Source: an uncultured Sphingopyxis sp.
Lineage (GTDB): Bacteria; Pseudomonadota; Alphaproteobacteria; Sphingomonadales; Sphingomonadaceae
Direction of reading: 5' to 3'
Length of the DNA: 64,000 nt
Assembly (NCBI GenBank): GCA_937873425.1
Contig: CALMYE010000002.1
Coordinates: forward strand, 1-64,000
The notes beneath the pieces are model-generated. The model was not told where the DNA came from. It was given only the letters and a program-made list of their open reading frames with translations, and did no database searches. The translations under genes and the position numbers were made by a program. This document shows positions 17,880 through 25,729 of the stretch, piece after piece. Each line of letters opens with the position of its first letter. The stretch's first letter is position 1.

Positions 17880-17912
17880 TCGAGTATATTCGACTTTATT
17901 GAATATATTCTA
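17880..17912. promoter_or_regulatory. two candidate operators upstream of the XRE regulator
   Basis: Two related 14-mers, TCGAGTATATTCGA (17880-17893) and TTGAATATATTCTA (17899-17912), lie 36 to 69 bases before the regulator's ATG in an AT-rich stretch. A third copy, TTGGATATATTCGA, is upstream of luxR at 21306-21319. Eleven of the fourteen positions are the same in all three. They fit autoregulation by the XRE protein. Confidence 0.6.
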
Positions 17913-17948
17913 TGGAGTCGGCGCGCGATTGGCCGTGCTCATGTGAGC

Positions 17949-18197
17949 ATGGATCACCAAGGCCGAACGATACTCGCGAAGAATCTAAAGGAGCTTCGCG
18001 CGCTCCACGGTATGACGCAGGAAGACCTTGCAGGCGCGGCCGAAATCGATCGCAGCTATGTCAGCATGATGGAAAACAGAAAATTCGCGGCCTCGATCGA
18101 TATGATCGAAAAGATCGCCGGCGCTCTGCACGTCGGCATCGACGAGTTGCTGCGCCCCGATATTCTCGACACGGTCAAGGCTCGGCTGGCTTCATAG
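17949..18197 (+). CDS. XRE-family (Cro/CI-type) transcriptional regulator
   Basis: This 82-residue single-domain regulator reads GRTILAKNLKELRALHGMTQ, then EDLAGAAEIDRSYVSMMENRK and a C-terminal helix set, a complete HTH_3 fold. It is the only plus-strand gene between 7 and 25 kb. It is divergent from ietA and convergent with the DUF2285 gene, whose stop is 5 bases away. A GTG two codons upstream (17943) is an alternative start. The likely operators at its own promoter and before luxR suggest that it controls quorum sensing in the element. Confidence 0.88.
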   Translation: MDHQGRTILAKNLKELRALHGMTQEDLAGAAEIDRSYVSMMENRKFAASIDMIEKIAGALHVGIDELLRPDILDTVKARLAS

Positions 18198-18201
18198 TAT
18201 C

Positions 18202-18936
18202 TCAAGGGAAAGTTCGGTCTAGCCAAGCGGCCGGCTCGGCCGCCGCCGCGCAGCGTGCGCCCTCGACGAGCCGCTGCGTGCGCCGCCGCCACGACGCGGC
18301 CTCGACGCGCCAGTGGGCGATGCCGGCGGTTCCGAACAGGCAGTCGGCAATGTCGCGCTGGCGCGCGCCGTCGGCAAGCGCATCGTGGACACGCAGCACC
18401 AGCGCCCACCGTCTCGCGCGGCGCTCGGCCGGGAAATGTCCGCGACGCCATTCCCCGGCACGCACGAGCGCAAGCAGGCGATCAAGCGCTGCCAATGCCG
18501 GCGGCGCGAGCTGGGCCAGATGGACGGCCAGCGCCACCGGACCGTGGCGCAGCGTGCCGGCGGCGATATCGAGACGCAGCGGCTTGGCGGCGCAGCCGAA
18601 CAGCCAATGTTCGGCGCAATCACCAGCGATCGAACAAGCCGGCTCGCGCATACACGCGAGGTCGAAATTGCCGGCACCCTCAGCGCAAGGCTCGACCGTT
18701 GCCGTAAGAACGAAAGGGTCGGCGTCAGCGCGCCACAGCGGACGGGCGACCCGCGCATCGTCGTTCGCATCTTCCCAGCGATGCAGTCCGAAACGCGCGG
18801 CCACCGCTTGGCCGCCGCGTGCATAATCGGACCGTCGCCGCAGCCATTCCCAAGCGAAGGCGGCGCGGCCGCAACCCGCCAGCCAGGCATAGTTGCCCGC
18901 ATCGCGCCAGTCGGCGACAAGCCGACCGGCGGACAC
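18202..18936 (-). CDS. DUF2285 domain protein (with DUF6499-like N-terminus)
   Basis: This 244-residue protein begins at a GTG with a perfect AGGAGG eight bases upstream, which overlaps the TAG stop of the dioxygenase gene. Residues about 10-35 (NYAWLAGCGRAAFAWEWLRR) are the DUF6499 signature. The C-terminal half, with RRWALVLRVHDALADGARQR and DIADCLFGT, is the DUF2285 region, which looks like a DNA-binding or recombination-related helical domain. The family is characteristic of rhizobial and sphingomonad ICEs. Its coupling to the luxI operon suggests quorum-dependent expression of an element protein. Confidence 0.85.
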   Translation of the reverse strand: MSAGRLVADWRDAGNYAWLAGCGRAAFAWEWLRRRSDYARGGQAVAARFGLHRWEDANDDARVARPLWRADADPFVLTATVEPCAEGAGNFDLACMREPACSIAGDCAEHWLFGCAAKPLRLDIAAGTLRHGPVALAVHLAQLAPPALAALDRLLALVRAGEWRRGHFPAERRARRWALVLRVHDALADGARQRDIADCLFGTAGIAHWRVEAASWRRRTQRLVEGARCAAAAEPAAWLDRTFP

Positions 18937-18947
18937 GGCGCCGCCTC

Positions 18948-19823
18948 CTAGCCGCCCAGCAGACCAGCGCGCGCGGCTTCCTGCGTCGCGACATGCTCCG
19001 CGATCGCCTCGGCCTGCTCGGGAAGCAATGCGTCGATCGCCCCCAGCCCGTCGATCGCGGTACCTTGCAGCAGGACCGACGGGCATTGCCCCTCGACATT
19101 GCCGAGATTGGGCCGATGCTGCGCGTAGCCGACGAGCGCCGCCAGTTCGGGATCGAAGTCGCGCGCGATCTCGGGCGGATAGACGAGATATTGATTCTCG
19201 AAGGTCCGTAGCCAGCCGAGGCAATAGCCGACGATCACCGCCCGGCGCACATTGTCCGACACATTGGCGCCGGCGCCGTGCAGGATCGAGCCGAGGAACA
19301 GCAGCGCCGACCCCGGCGCTATTTCGGCGACGATCGGTGCGGCCGCGAAGGGATCGACTGACTCACCGCGATGGCTGCCCGGCCACAGCCGCGTCGCGCC
19401 ATTGTCGGGCGTGAACGGGTCGATCGGCCAGATGACATTGAGCTGATAGTCGATGCCCGTCTTGTCACCACCCCATAGATCCTGGTCGCGGTGCGGCGCC
19501 TGCGCGAGCGCGCCGGGATGGATTTCGATGGCCTGCGTCAGATTGAGCTGGATGCGGTCGCACGAACGCCCCAGCACAGTTTCGGCGATGGCGAGGATCA
19601 GCCGGTGCTGGACGAGCGCAGCGGCATGATGCGACCGGCGCAATAGCGCGCCGAACCGCTTGGTGCGAGCACCGTAGAAGCCGCCCTCGCAAAAGGGCGT
19701 GGCTTCGAAGCGCGGTGCAAACTCGGCTTCGAGCGAAGCGATGACGTGCGGGTCGGTCGCATTCTCGATGATGCAATAGCCGTCGGCGAGAAGCATCGCG
19801 GCGAGGCGGGCAGGATCGTGCAT
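18948..19823 (-). CDS. phytanoyl-CoA dioxygenase (PhyH) family protein
   Basis: This 291-residue Fe(II)/2-oxoglutarate dioxygenase-like protein has the metal-binding H-x-D motif in QAPHRDQDLW. The second His is in SILHGAGANVS, followed by the 2-oxoglutarate-binding Arg (NVRRAVIVGY). The substrate is unknown. It begins 14 bases after luxI with GGGAGGGACAGGCC before its ATG, so it is cotranscribed with luxI. A phyH gene next to luxI is a recurring arrangement in Sphingomonadaceae, and it may modify the signal or a product under quorum control. Confidence 0.88.
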   Translation of the reverse strand: MHDPARLAAMLLADGYCIIENATDPHVIASLEAEFAPRFEATPFCEGGFYGARTKRFGALLRRSHHAAALVQHRLILAIAETVLGRSCDRIQLNLTQAIEIHPGALAQAPHRDQDLWGGDKTGIDYQLNVIWPIDPFTPDNGATRLWPGSHRGESVDPFAAAPIVAEIAPGSALLFLGSILHGAGANVSDNVRRAVIVGYCLGWLRTFENQYLVYPPEIARDFDPELAALVGYAQHRPNLGNVEGQCPSVLLQGTAIDGLGAIDALLPEQAEAIAEHVATQEAARAGLLGG

Positions 19824-19837
19824 GGCCTGTCCCTCCC

Positions 19838-20446
19838 TCACGCCGCTTGCGCCGCGGGGACGATCATCCCCGGCGAATAGATGCCGTTGGCGGCAAGCCG
19901 CGCCGGTGTCTCGGCGTCGATATGCAAGCGGAACGCGCCGAGCGCGGCGCTGTCGCGGACGATTGGCGGCCCGAGCGCCGCCGCGCGCCAGCCCATTGCC
20001 AGCACCTGCTCGCGATAGGGCGCGGTCACGACGCCGCTCAGCAGCGTGACGCCGCGGCCGAGCGCATGGTCGACCATCGCCGAGATGAGCCGGTTGCGGA
20101 CCCACTGGCGTCCGGCACTGCCGAGACGCTGCGGCAGGCAAAGCCGCGTAATCTCCATGACATGCGGCCCGCGCGGAATCTCGCACGCGCAGAGGTCGGG
20201 AAAGAGGTCGGCGAGCAGATGCCCGGCTTCCGTCGGCAGCAGCCGCATCGATCCCATATGGTGGCCGTCGTCGTCGGCCGCGATCAGATAGAGCGCGTCG
20301 GCGCCATCGTAGCGGTCGATCTCGAACTGGCCGTCGATGACCGGCACCTCCCAGCCGAGCAGGTCGACGAACAGGGTCTTGCGGTCGCGGAACATCGACG
20401 CGAGACGTGCGTCGGCAAGCGAGTAACCTTGGCAGATATGGATCAT
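19838..20446 (-). CDS. luxI: acyl-homoserine-lactone synthase (LuxI family)
   Basis: This 202-residue enzyme makes an N-acyl-homoserine lactone from S-adenosylmethionine and an acyl donor. The LuxI invariant residues are visible: Arg20 or Arg22, Phe26, Trp32 (LLGWEV), Asp44 and Asp47 (FEIDRYD), Arg68 (GSMRLLPT), Glu98 and Arg101 (VMEITRLCL). The ATG lies a few bases after AAGGGAGC. That site is buried in a 9-bp perfect hairpin (20454-20483). luxR lies 67 bases upstream on the same strand. Confidence 0.93.
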   Translation of the reverse strand: MIHICQGYSLADARLASMFRDRKTLFVDLLGWEVPVIDGQFEIDRYDGADALYLIAADDDGHHMGSMRLLPTEAGHLLADLFPDLCACEIPRGPHVMEITRLCLPQRLGSAGRQWVRNRLISAMVDHALGRGVTLLSGVVTAPYREQVLAMGWRAAALGPPIVRDSAALGAFRLHIDAETPARLAANGIYSPGMIVPAAQAA

Positions 20447-20453
20447 GGATGAA

Positions 20454-20483
20454 GCTCCCTTGGCTGTGTTCGCGCAAGGGAGC
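20454..20483 (-). promoter_or_regulatory. hairpin covering the luxI ribosome-binding site
   Basis: GCTCCCTTG and CAAGGGAGC form a perfect 9-bp inverted repeat with a 12-base loop in the luxR-luxI gap. In the luxI mRNA the 3' arm contains the AAGGGAGC Shine-Dalgarno sequence, seven bases before the ATG. The stem would therefore hide the site unless it is opened. It might instead be a DNA dyad bound by LuxR (a lux-box-like element), although it is longer than usual. Confidence 0.55.
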
Positions 20484-20513
20484 AGCCGGCGGGCGCGCCG
20501 ACAGTCCTCAATT

Positions 20514-21257
20514 TTATGGTATTGCGTCCTCGATTCCGATGAGTCCGGCGCGCTGCGCCGCGCGCGCGAGTTCGGTGCGGCTGCACACGCCGAAGAGGCG
20601 GCGGAGGTCGGCCATATAGGAGCGGATCGTCGAGACCTTGGCGTCCATGATGAGCGCGATCTGTGCGTCGGTCCGCCCGATGACCGCCCACCGCAGGCAT
20701 TCGAGGCGGCGCGGGCTGAGGTGGGGTGCGCTTTCCTCGATCGATACCGGATAGCCGTGGAGGCGGCGGATTTGTTCAAAGGCTTCGTCGGCGATCCAGG
20801 CCGCGGCCCGGCAATAGTCGGCCGGCGGCAGCTCGCACGCGTCGGTTGCGAAGGAACAGCATCCCGACGGCTCGCTGGGAACCGATATCGGCACCGTGAA
20901 ACCGACGCGCAGTCCGTGACGCCCGGCTTCGCTGAGAATGCGAGTCTGCATCCGGTCCGGCGGATACCGCCGCCGCATTTCGGTCCAGGTGAATGCACGG
21001 TGAGTGCGCTGGGACATGAGCAGCGCGGGATCGTGGCGATAATATTTGCGCGCGACGAAGATGTGGCCCCATTCGTCGAACTTGTGGAGAAAGATCAGCC
21101 GCCCGTTCGGACAGACGAACCATTGCGCGTGGACGAAGGCGAGCCGGTTGAAGCCAAGTTCGCCGGCTGCGCCGAAGCTATGTTCGAGTATCTCCGCGTC
21201 GCTTCGCGCGCCGCGCACCAGCTTGCCATGCTCTTCGATCAGCCGATTGAGCGGCAT
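20514..21257 (-). CDS. luxR: LuxR-family quorum-sensing regulator
   Basis: This 247-residue protein has an N-terminal autoinducer-binding domain with the conserved aromatic and Asp pattern (WGHIFVARKYYRHDPAL, FTWTEMRRR). A C-terminal GerE-type HTH (about 183-240: LSPRRLECLRWAVIGRTDAQ, then VSTIRSYMADLRRLFG) follows. The order luxR-luxI-phyH on one strand fits a self-contained AHL circuit. AAGGG lies about ten bases before the ATG. A 14-bp motif shared with the XRE regulator's promoter lies 49 bases upstream. Confidence 0.93.
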   Translation of the reverse strand: MPLNRLIEEHGKLVRGARSDAEILEHSFGAAGELGFNRLAFVHAQWFVCPNGRLIFLHKFDEWGHIFVARKYYRHDPALLMSQRTHRAFTWTEMRRRYPPDRMQTRILSEAGRHGLRVGFTVPISVPSEPSGCCSFATDACELPPADYCRAAAWIADEAFEQIRRLHGYPVSIEESAPHLSPRRLECLRWAVIGRTDAQIALIMDAKVSTIRSYMADLRRLFGVCSRTELARAAQRAGLIGIEDAIP

Positions 21258-21670
21258 GGCCGCCGGCCCTTCGGGTCACCATGATGTTGGTGTGCAACCG
21301 CCTTGTTGGATATATTCGACGATGCGAGGTGTGGGAACGGGCTGGAAAATCTAGTGCGGCGCGGGCTTATCGCGCCCACGCCATGCGCGCGCAAGCACGC
21401 AACGTCAGATGGTAGCTCGTCTCATCCCCGCGAACGGGCGAGGTGATGTCAAAATTCTGCATCGTTGACATTCGGATCATTCAATTAGGTCGATTCCGCA
21501 ATTTTCCTCGTCGATAGTTGTCGAAGCGGCGTTGAGTACAGAACGCCCAGCCGCATTCATCCGCCACGGCACACAAACCCCGCGCTCAGTATACCGTCTT
21601 GTCGACCTCGGCCCCCGCAGCCCCCTTTTTGTCGAGAAGCGAGCAAGTCATCTTCGGAGCGGCCCTCAGA
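21258..21670. other. 413-base gap between quorum-sensing block and catabolic island
   Basis: It contains the luxR promoter and the motif at 21306-21319. The rest (21360-21670) has no convincing gene, lower coding bias and mixed composition. It is the junction between the conjugative-element-like block and the catabolic cluster, so an element end could lie here. No direct repeat or tRNA end was found to prove it. Confidence 0.4.
21306..21319. promoter_or_regulatory. candidate XRE-type operator upstream of luxR
   Basis: TTGGATATATTCGA differs from the two 14-mers in front of the XRE regulator gene (17880 and 17899) at only two or three positions each. It lies 49 bases upstream of the luxR ATG, a usual repressor or activator position. 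Shared control by the XRE protein is inferred. Confidence 0.55.
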
Positions 21671-21877
21671 TCAAGCTCGGACAACAATAGCTTTGATCAG
21701 GAGCCCAATAATGGACGGTCGGAGAATCAAGCGACATAGCTGCCAAGCTTCGGCCGCATCAACATGCGCTTCCATGTCGTGAACGCCCGCAAATCCCAAA
21801 AGAACGATTGCCCGGCCGCGCGTTTCGACCCGCTCGATCTCGACATCCAGCGAAATGATCGACGATATCAGTCGCAT
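21671..21877 (-). CDS. small hypothetical protein coupled to the flavoprotein gene
   Basis: This 68-residue protein begins MRLISSIISLDVEIERVE, with a hydrophobic middle (GRAIVLLGFAG) and end (PSIIGLLIKAIVV). Its ATG overlaps the stop of the amine-oxidase-like gene (ATGCGACTGA, 21868-21877), which supports translation by coupling. No family is recognised. It would be the last gene of the aminotransferase operon. Confidence 0.5.
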   Translation of the reverse strand: MRLISSIISLDVEIERVETRGRAIVLLGFAGVHDMEAHVDAAEAWQLCRLILRPSIIGLLIKAIVVRA

Positions 21878-23172
21878 ATCGACCGCAAGAGCTGGAGATA
21901 GGAGCGGGCCTCAGCAGCGGCGCGCTGACCGCTCCTGGCCGCACCGTCAGTGTGGGTGACATCACTATAATCGCCGCAAAAGGAGATGCCGCCGACGGGC
22001 TTCACTAGGTCGGGCGTCACCGCCATGCGGCCCGGCGTATATTTGGGCAGACCCCATTGCCAGCGATGCACCCCGATCGCCTCGACGCGATCGGCCAGTT
22101 CGGGGAATTTCTTCGCGAAGGCAGCGTAGATGCCCGCGCGGATCGACGCGTCGTCGTCGGACCAGATCGCGGCGGCGGCACGGTCATAGACTTGGCAGAC
22201 GAAATAGGCTCCGATCGCATCGAGGTCGGTCGGCGACCGCAGCAGGAATTCGGTCTCGCAATAGATGGCATCGACGCGGTAGTCGGCCGTGGGGACAAAG
22301 CGCGGATAGTCCCCATCTCTCGGTCCTACGACCACGGGCATGCCGATGATCCGGCCGTAGCGGATCGTTTCGAGCGCACGAAGCTTCCAATCGGGCAGCC
22401 CCGAAACCACGGCCGCCGCGACGGGTGCCGGCAGCGCGCAGATCACCGCGCGCGCGCGCCATGCCGACGGACCGTCGGGGCCATCAGCGACGATCGTGTA
22501 GCCGGTATATTCATCCTCGTTGGCAACGATACGGGTAACTCTGGCCGCAGTGATGAGGTCGGTTTCGCTTGCGGCGACGAGCCGCTGCGCAATCAGACCG
22601 TTGCCGCCCTCGACGACAAGGTTCCCTCGCTTGTCATAGTCGATCGCCGCATCGGCGAAAGCCTCGGTGCGATTGGCGCCGCTCATCAGCAGCACGCCGT
22701 ACAGCGAGACCTCGTCCATCGGGCCGCTCATCGTCGAGCACCAGAATTCCCAATAGGCGCGGACATTCGGCCGCACCGGGCCGAGCCACTCGGCGAAGGT
22801 CACTGCATCGAGGCTGGCGTCGGCCGGGTCGCGGCGGTTCTGCTGCTCCGCGAGAATCCGCCGCTTGACCGCACGGATTTCGGCAATGTCCTCGCGCGAA
22901 AAACCGTCGGGCAGGAAATCGCCTGCGAGCGCGCTGTCGTCGAAGCGGATGAAGGGCACGCCGACCTCGTCACCGAGACCGATGATGATGTGCTTGTCGG
23001 CCGAGAAATAGCCCGCGCCGTAGTTGGCCCAGAGCCCGTCGCCGAACGGCTCCGACCGGGTCCTCCCGCCGACGAAGGATTCAGCCTCTACGGTGAGGGT
23101 CTTGAGTCCGCGAAGGCGGTAAGCCGCGGCGGCGCCGGCAATGCCCGCCCCTATGATGGCGACGTCATACAT
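21868..23172 (-). CDS. FAD-dependent amine oxidase-like protein
   Basis: This protein of about 434 residues has an N-terminal Rossmann motif (VAIIGAGIAGAAAAYRL) followed by an FAD-binding ESFVGGRTRS segment. A C-terminal FAD region (ISFCGDYSD) is typical of the flavin monoamine oxidase/phytoene desaturase superfamily. It probably oxidises an amine or a ring substrate in the catabolic pathway. The ATG at 23172 is preferred because AGGAT lies about seven bases upstream; an ATG two codons earlier is possible. It is third in the operon after the aminotransferase and a membrane protein. Confidence 0.85.
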   Translation of the reverse strand: MYDVAIIGAGIAGAAAAYRLRGLKTLTVEAESFVGGRTRSEPFGDGLWANYGAGYFSADKHIIIGLGDEVGVPFIRFDDSALAGDFLPDGFSREDIAEIRAVKRRILAEQQNRRDPADASLDAVTFAEWLGPVRPNVRAYWEFWCSTMSGPMDEVSLYGVLLMSGANRTEAFADAAIDYDKRGNLVVEGGNGLIAQRLVAASETDLITAARVTRIVANEDEYTGYTIVADGPDGPSAWRARAVICALPAPVAAAVVSGLPDWKLRALETIRYGRIIGMPVVVGPRDGDYPRFVPTADYRVDAIYCETEFLLRSPTDLDAIGAYFVCQVYDRAAAAIWSDDDASIRAGIYAAFAKKFPELADRVEAIGVHRWQWGLPKYTPGRMAVTPDLVKPVGGISFCGDYSDVTHTDGAARSGQRAAAEARSYLQLLRSICD

Positions 23173-23218
23173 GATCATATCCTGAAACTGGCGCGCCGAG
23201 CACGCGGCGCGAGGTTCG

Positions 23219-23581
23219 CTAAAGCGGAGCTGGCGCGGTAGCGCGGCGTTCGAGCCAGATTGAAACGGGGAGCATGAACAGCGCCGCGACGAGCTGCGAC
23301 ACTTCGAGGCTGATCAGCACGTCGCGGCCAAAATATGTCCCCCACGACGCGCCCAGCAAGCCGATGGTCATCGACCAGAAGATTACCGACCAGCCGATCG
23401 AAAGCCCAAGGCGCGCATTGTGCGCGACGACACCGATGATCGCCCATTGCAGGACGAAGGTATAGGCGTGGATGAGCGGCGGGTCGGGTTTGTGCAGCGT
23501 AAAATGCGCGAGCAGCATCAACGCACACGGCAGTATTGCCGCGACCAGCCCCCGCCGCGTTGCCGCCAATTGTCCTGTCAT
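23219..23581 (-). CDS. small four-span membrane protein
   Basis: This 120-residue inner-membrane protein has four predicted spans: LVAAILPCALMLLAHF, TFVLQWAIIGVVAH, WSVIFWSMTIGLLGA and QLVAALFMLPVSIWL. GGGGGAGGGACC precedes the ATG. It lies 12 bases after the aminotransferase stop and 46 bases before the flavoprotein start. No named family is recognised. It may assist transport or anchor the flavoprotein, a guess from position. Confidence 0.7.
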   Translation of the reverse strand: MTGQLAATRRGLVAAILPCALMLLAHFTLHKPDPPLIHAYTFVLQWAIIGVVAHNARLGLSIGWSVIFWSMTIGLLGASWGTYFGRDVLISLEVSQLVAALFMLPVSIWLERRATAPAPL

Positions 23582-23593
23582 GGTCCCTCCCCC

Positions 23594-24886
23594 TCATTGC
23601 TCGACCGCGAGATCGGCGAGCGCGTGATCCAGCCGGTCGGCGACCTCGTCGATCAGCGCACCCGTCATGATGGTCGACAGCACCATCATGCCGCGCGCGG
23701 CCAGGAACACGCCGCGATTCATCGCGGCGATGTGGAATTTGCCGATCAGTTCCTGGTCGGCGCGAAGCAGCGCTGCCGGAGGCGTCGCCGGCGAAAAGAA
23801 AATGTTGAGCATGCTACCGCAGCGGTTGACGCTGAACGGCAGTCCGTATTTTTCCGCCGACGCGGCGAGCCGGGCCGCGAGCATTTCGGCGAGCGCCGCC
23901 ATCGCCGCAATCCGCTCGGCGGTCAGATGGCGCACAGCGACGGTGCCCGCGGTCATCGTCACGGGGTTGGCGTTGAACGTCCCCGAATGCCAGGCCTTCA
24001 GATTGGCGGGGTCGAAAGGCTTGAAAAATTCGGCTTTGCCGCCGACCGCACCGACCGGAAAGCCGCCGCCGATCAGCTTGCCCATCATCGTCAGGTCGGG
24101 CTCGATGCCCTTGACCGCCTGCAATCCGCCGGTCGACATGCGCAGCGTGATCACCTCGTCGAGAATGAACAGCGCGCCGGCCTTGCGCGCCGCCGCTTGG
24201 ACTCCGCGGAGGAAATCCGCGTCGGCCTCGATGACCCCGCCCGCGCCCATCGCAGGTTCGAGGAACACCGCCGCGACCTCGTCGCCATGCTTGGCAAGCA
24301 CCGCCTCGAAGCTTGCAAGGTCGTTGTAGGTCGCGGTCAGCGTTGCGGGATAGGGAAGATCGAAGGCGCCCGATTCGAACTCCATCATCGATCCGTGGTA
24401 GCCGTAGCGCGCCATCAATATCTTGTGTCGGCCGGTGAGTGTCCGCGCGATGATCAGCGCGAGATTGGCGGCTTCGGTCCCTGAATTGGCGAAGCGGACG
24501 AGGTCCATCCCCGGCAAGCGCGCGACGATCGCCTCGGCCAGTTCGAGCTGCGCCGAATTGTTCGCCGCCCAGGCGGTGCCATCGGCGATCTGTTTCGTCA
24601 CCGCCTCGGTGATCGGCGCATAGCCATGGCCGTGGACGAGCGAGGTGAAATTATTGGTGAGGTCGATGTAGCGATGCCCGTCGACGTCGAAAAGGTGCGC
24701 GCCCGCGGCGTGCGCGATCGTCAGCGGATGCGGCAGCCAATGCCCCGCCTGCCGCGAATTGCCGCCGGGAATCGAGCGTTCGGCGCGCGCTTGTACCGCG
24801 GCGCTTTCGGCGGTGCGCTCCAAATATTGCGCGACGATCGGCGACCGCGCCGCAGGGCGCTGGTCGAGCGAGGAGGCCGCCTTCAT
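23594..24886 (-). CDS. class III (PLP-dependent) aminotransferase
   Basis: This 430-residue protein resembles the glutamate-1-semialdehyde aminomutase branch. It has the cofactor-binding NSGTEAANLAL, Asp243 in FILDEV that holds the PLP pyridine nitrogen, and the Schiff-base Lys270 in TMMGKLIGGGFPVGA. As the first gene of an operon with an amine-oxidase-like flavoprotein in a catabolic island, it more likely removes an amino group from the growth substrate than makes haem. Class III enzymes of this branch include FumI of fumonisin degradation. The promoter region carries the cluster operator. Confidence 0.9.
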   Translation of the reverse strand: MKAASSLDQRPAARSPIVAQYLERTAESAAVQARAERSIPGGNSRQAGHWLPHPLTIAHAAGAHLFDVDGHRYIDLTNNFTSLVHGHGYAPITEAVTKQIADGTAWAANNSAQLELAEAIVARLPGMDLVRFANSGTEAANLALIIARTLTGRHKILMARYGYHGSMMEFESGAFDLPYPATLTATYNDLASFEAVLAKHGDEVAAVFLEPAMGAGGVIEADADFLRGVQAAARKAGALFILDEVITLRMSTGGLQAVKGIEPDLTMMGKLIGGGFPVGAVGGKAEFFKPFDPANLKAWHSGTFNANPVTMTAGTVAVRHLTAERIAAMAALAEMLAARLAASAEKYGLPFSVNRCGSMLNIFFSPATPPAALLRADQELIGKFHIAAMNRGVFLAARGMMVLSTIMTGALIDEVADRLDHALADLAVEQ

Positions 24887-25026
24887 GCGGCGAGATCCGC
24901 AAAAGGCCGATCATCGCATACGAAATCTGGACAAAGATTCGCATATGCCCCTATCTGGCGGATGACGCGGAACGGCTGTGGCATGGTCTTCGGCAATTCC
25001 CTGTTGGATCGTGATCGATTCATAAT

Positions 25027-25042
25027 TAGTACTTATGTACAG
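25027..25042. promoter_or_regulatory. catabolic-regulon operator, aminotransferase/tetR promoter
   Basis: TAGTACTTATGTACAG lies between the divergent aminotransferase and first tetR genes, 33 bases before the preferred tetR start. It matches the motif found at 33234, 44345 (reverse) and 29911 (reverse). The GTAC half-sites are spaced as in TetR-type operators. Its location fits autoregulation. Confidence 0.75.
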
Positions 25043-25075
25043 TAAATGTCAATGGCGGTTTACCGGCGGGGGGCA

Positions 25076-25729
25076 ATGACGCAGACGAAGGACAAGGCCG
25101 CAGCGGCGCCCAAGCAGAAACGGGCGCAGATCACGCGCGACAAGATTTGCGAGGCGACGATCCGACTGCTCGGCCAGGGTGGCGCTAAGGCGGTCACGAA
25201 TCGGGCTGTCGCCAAGCTCGCCGGCGTCTCGCTAGCGTCGACGACCTATCATTTTCGCGAGCGCGAAGAGCTGCTTACGGGCGCCTTCGACTGGCTGATC
25301 GACAGCTATATCACCTCCGACCGCAGCCAGCTCGACGCCGAGCTGGGCCCTGAACCAACGATCGATACGCTTGTCCAATATCTAACGCTCGTTTCGCGAC
25401 AGGGGACCGATCGAGACGACGACAGGATGATGATCTGCGCCTGGTACGAATTCATGGTCGAGGCGAGCCGAAACCCCGAGATCCAAGCGACAGCCGACCG
25501 CTGGTACCGCGAAACCTGTACACATTATCAGCAAATCCTCGAACATGCCCGAAGCCGGTCGCCTGCCGACGATGCCCGGCGACTGCTCGATTTCCTGATC
25601 GGATACGAGATGATGTCGTTGGCAACCCGGACGCGGCCGTTCGACCGGCGCGGGATCGAGGCGACCTATCGACGCTTCGTCGCCAGCCTGTTCGGTCCGC
25701 GCAACGGGACCGCGGAGGCGGCGCGATGA
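25076..25729 (+). CDS. TetR-family transcriptional regulator (first of two)
   Basis: This 217-residue repressor has an N-terminal HTH, ITRDKICEATIRLLGQGG followed by TNRAVAKLAGVSLASTTYHF. The all-helical C-terminus should bind the inducer. The ATG at 25076 is chosen over 25046 because a G-rich site (CGGGGGGC) precedes it and because the earlier ATG abuts the operator. It is divergent from the aminotransferase and overlaps the second tetR by four bases. It is a prime candidate for binding the TAGTAC-N4-GTAYAG operator. Confidence 0.9.
   Translation: MTQTKDKAAAAPKQKRAQITRDKICEATIRLLGQGGAKAVTNRAVAKLAGVSLASTTYHFREREELLTGAFDWLIDSYITSDRSQLDAELGPEPTIDTLVQYLTLVSRQGTDRDDDRMMICAWYEFMVEASRNPEIQATADRWYRETCTHYQQILEHARSRSPADDARRLLDFLIGYEMMSLATRTRPFDRRGIEATYRRFVASLFGPRNGTAEAAR

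Noticed and set aside
23594..24886. Haem biosynthesis glutamate-1-semialdehyde aminomutase (hemL)
   Set aside because: The fold fits, but alphaproteobacteria make 5-aminolevulinate by the HemA/ALAS route, and the gene is in a catabolic operon with its own regulators.
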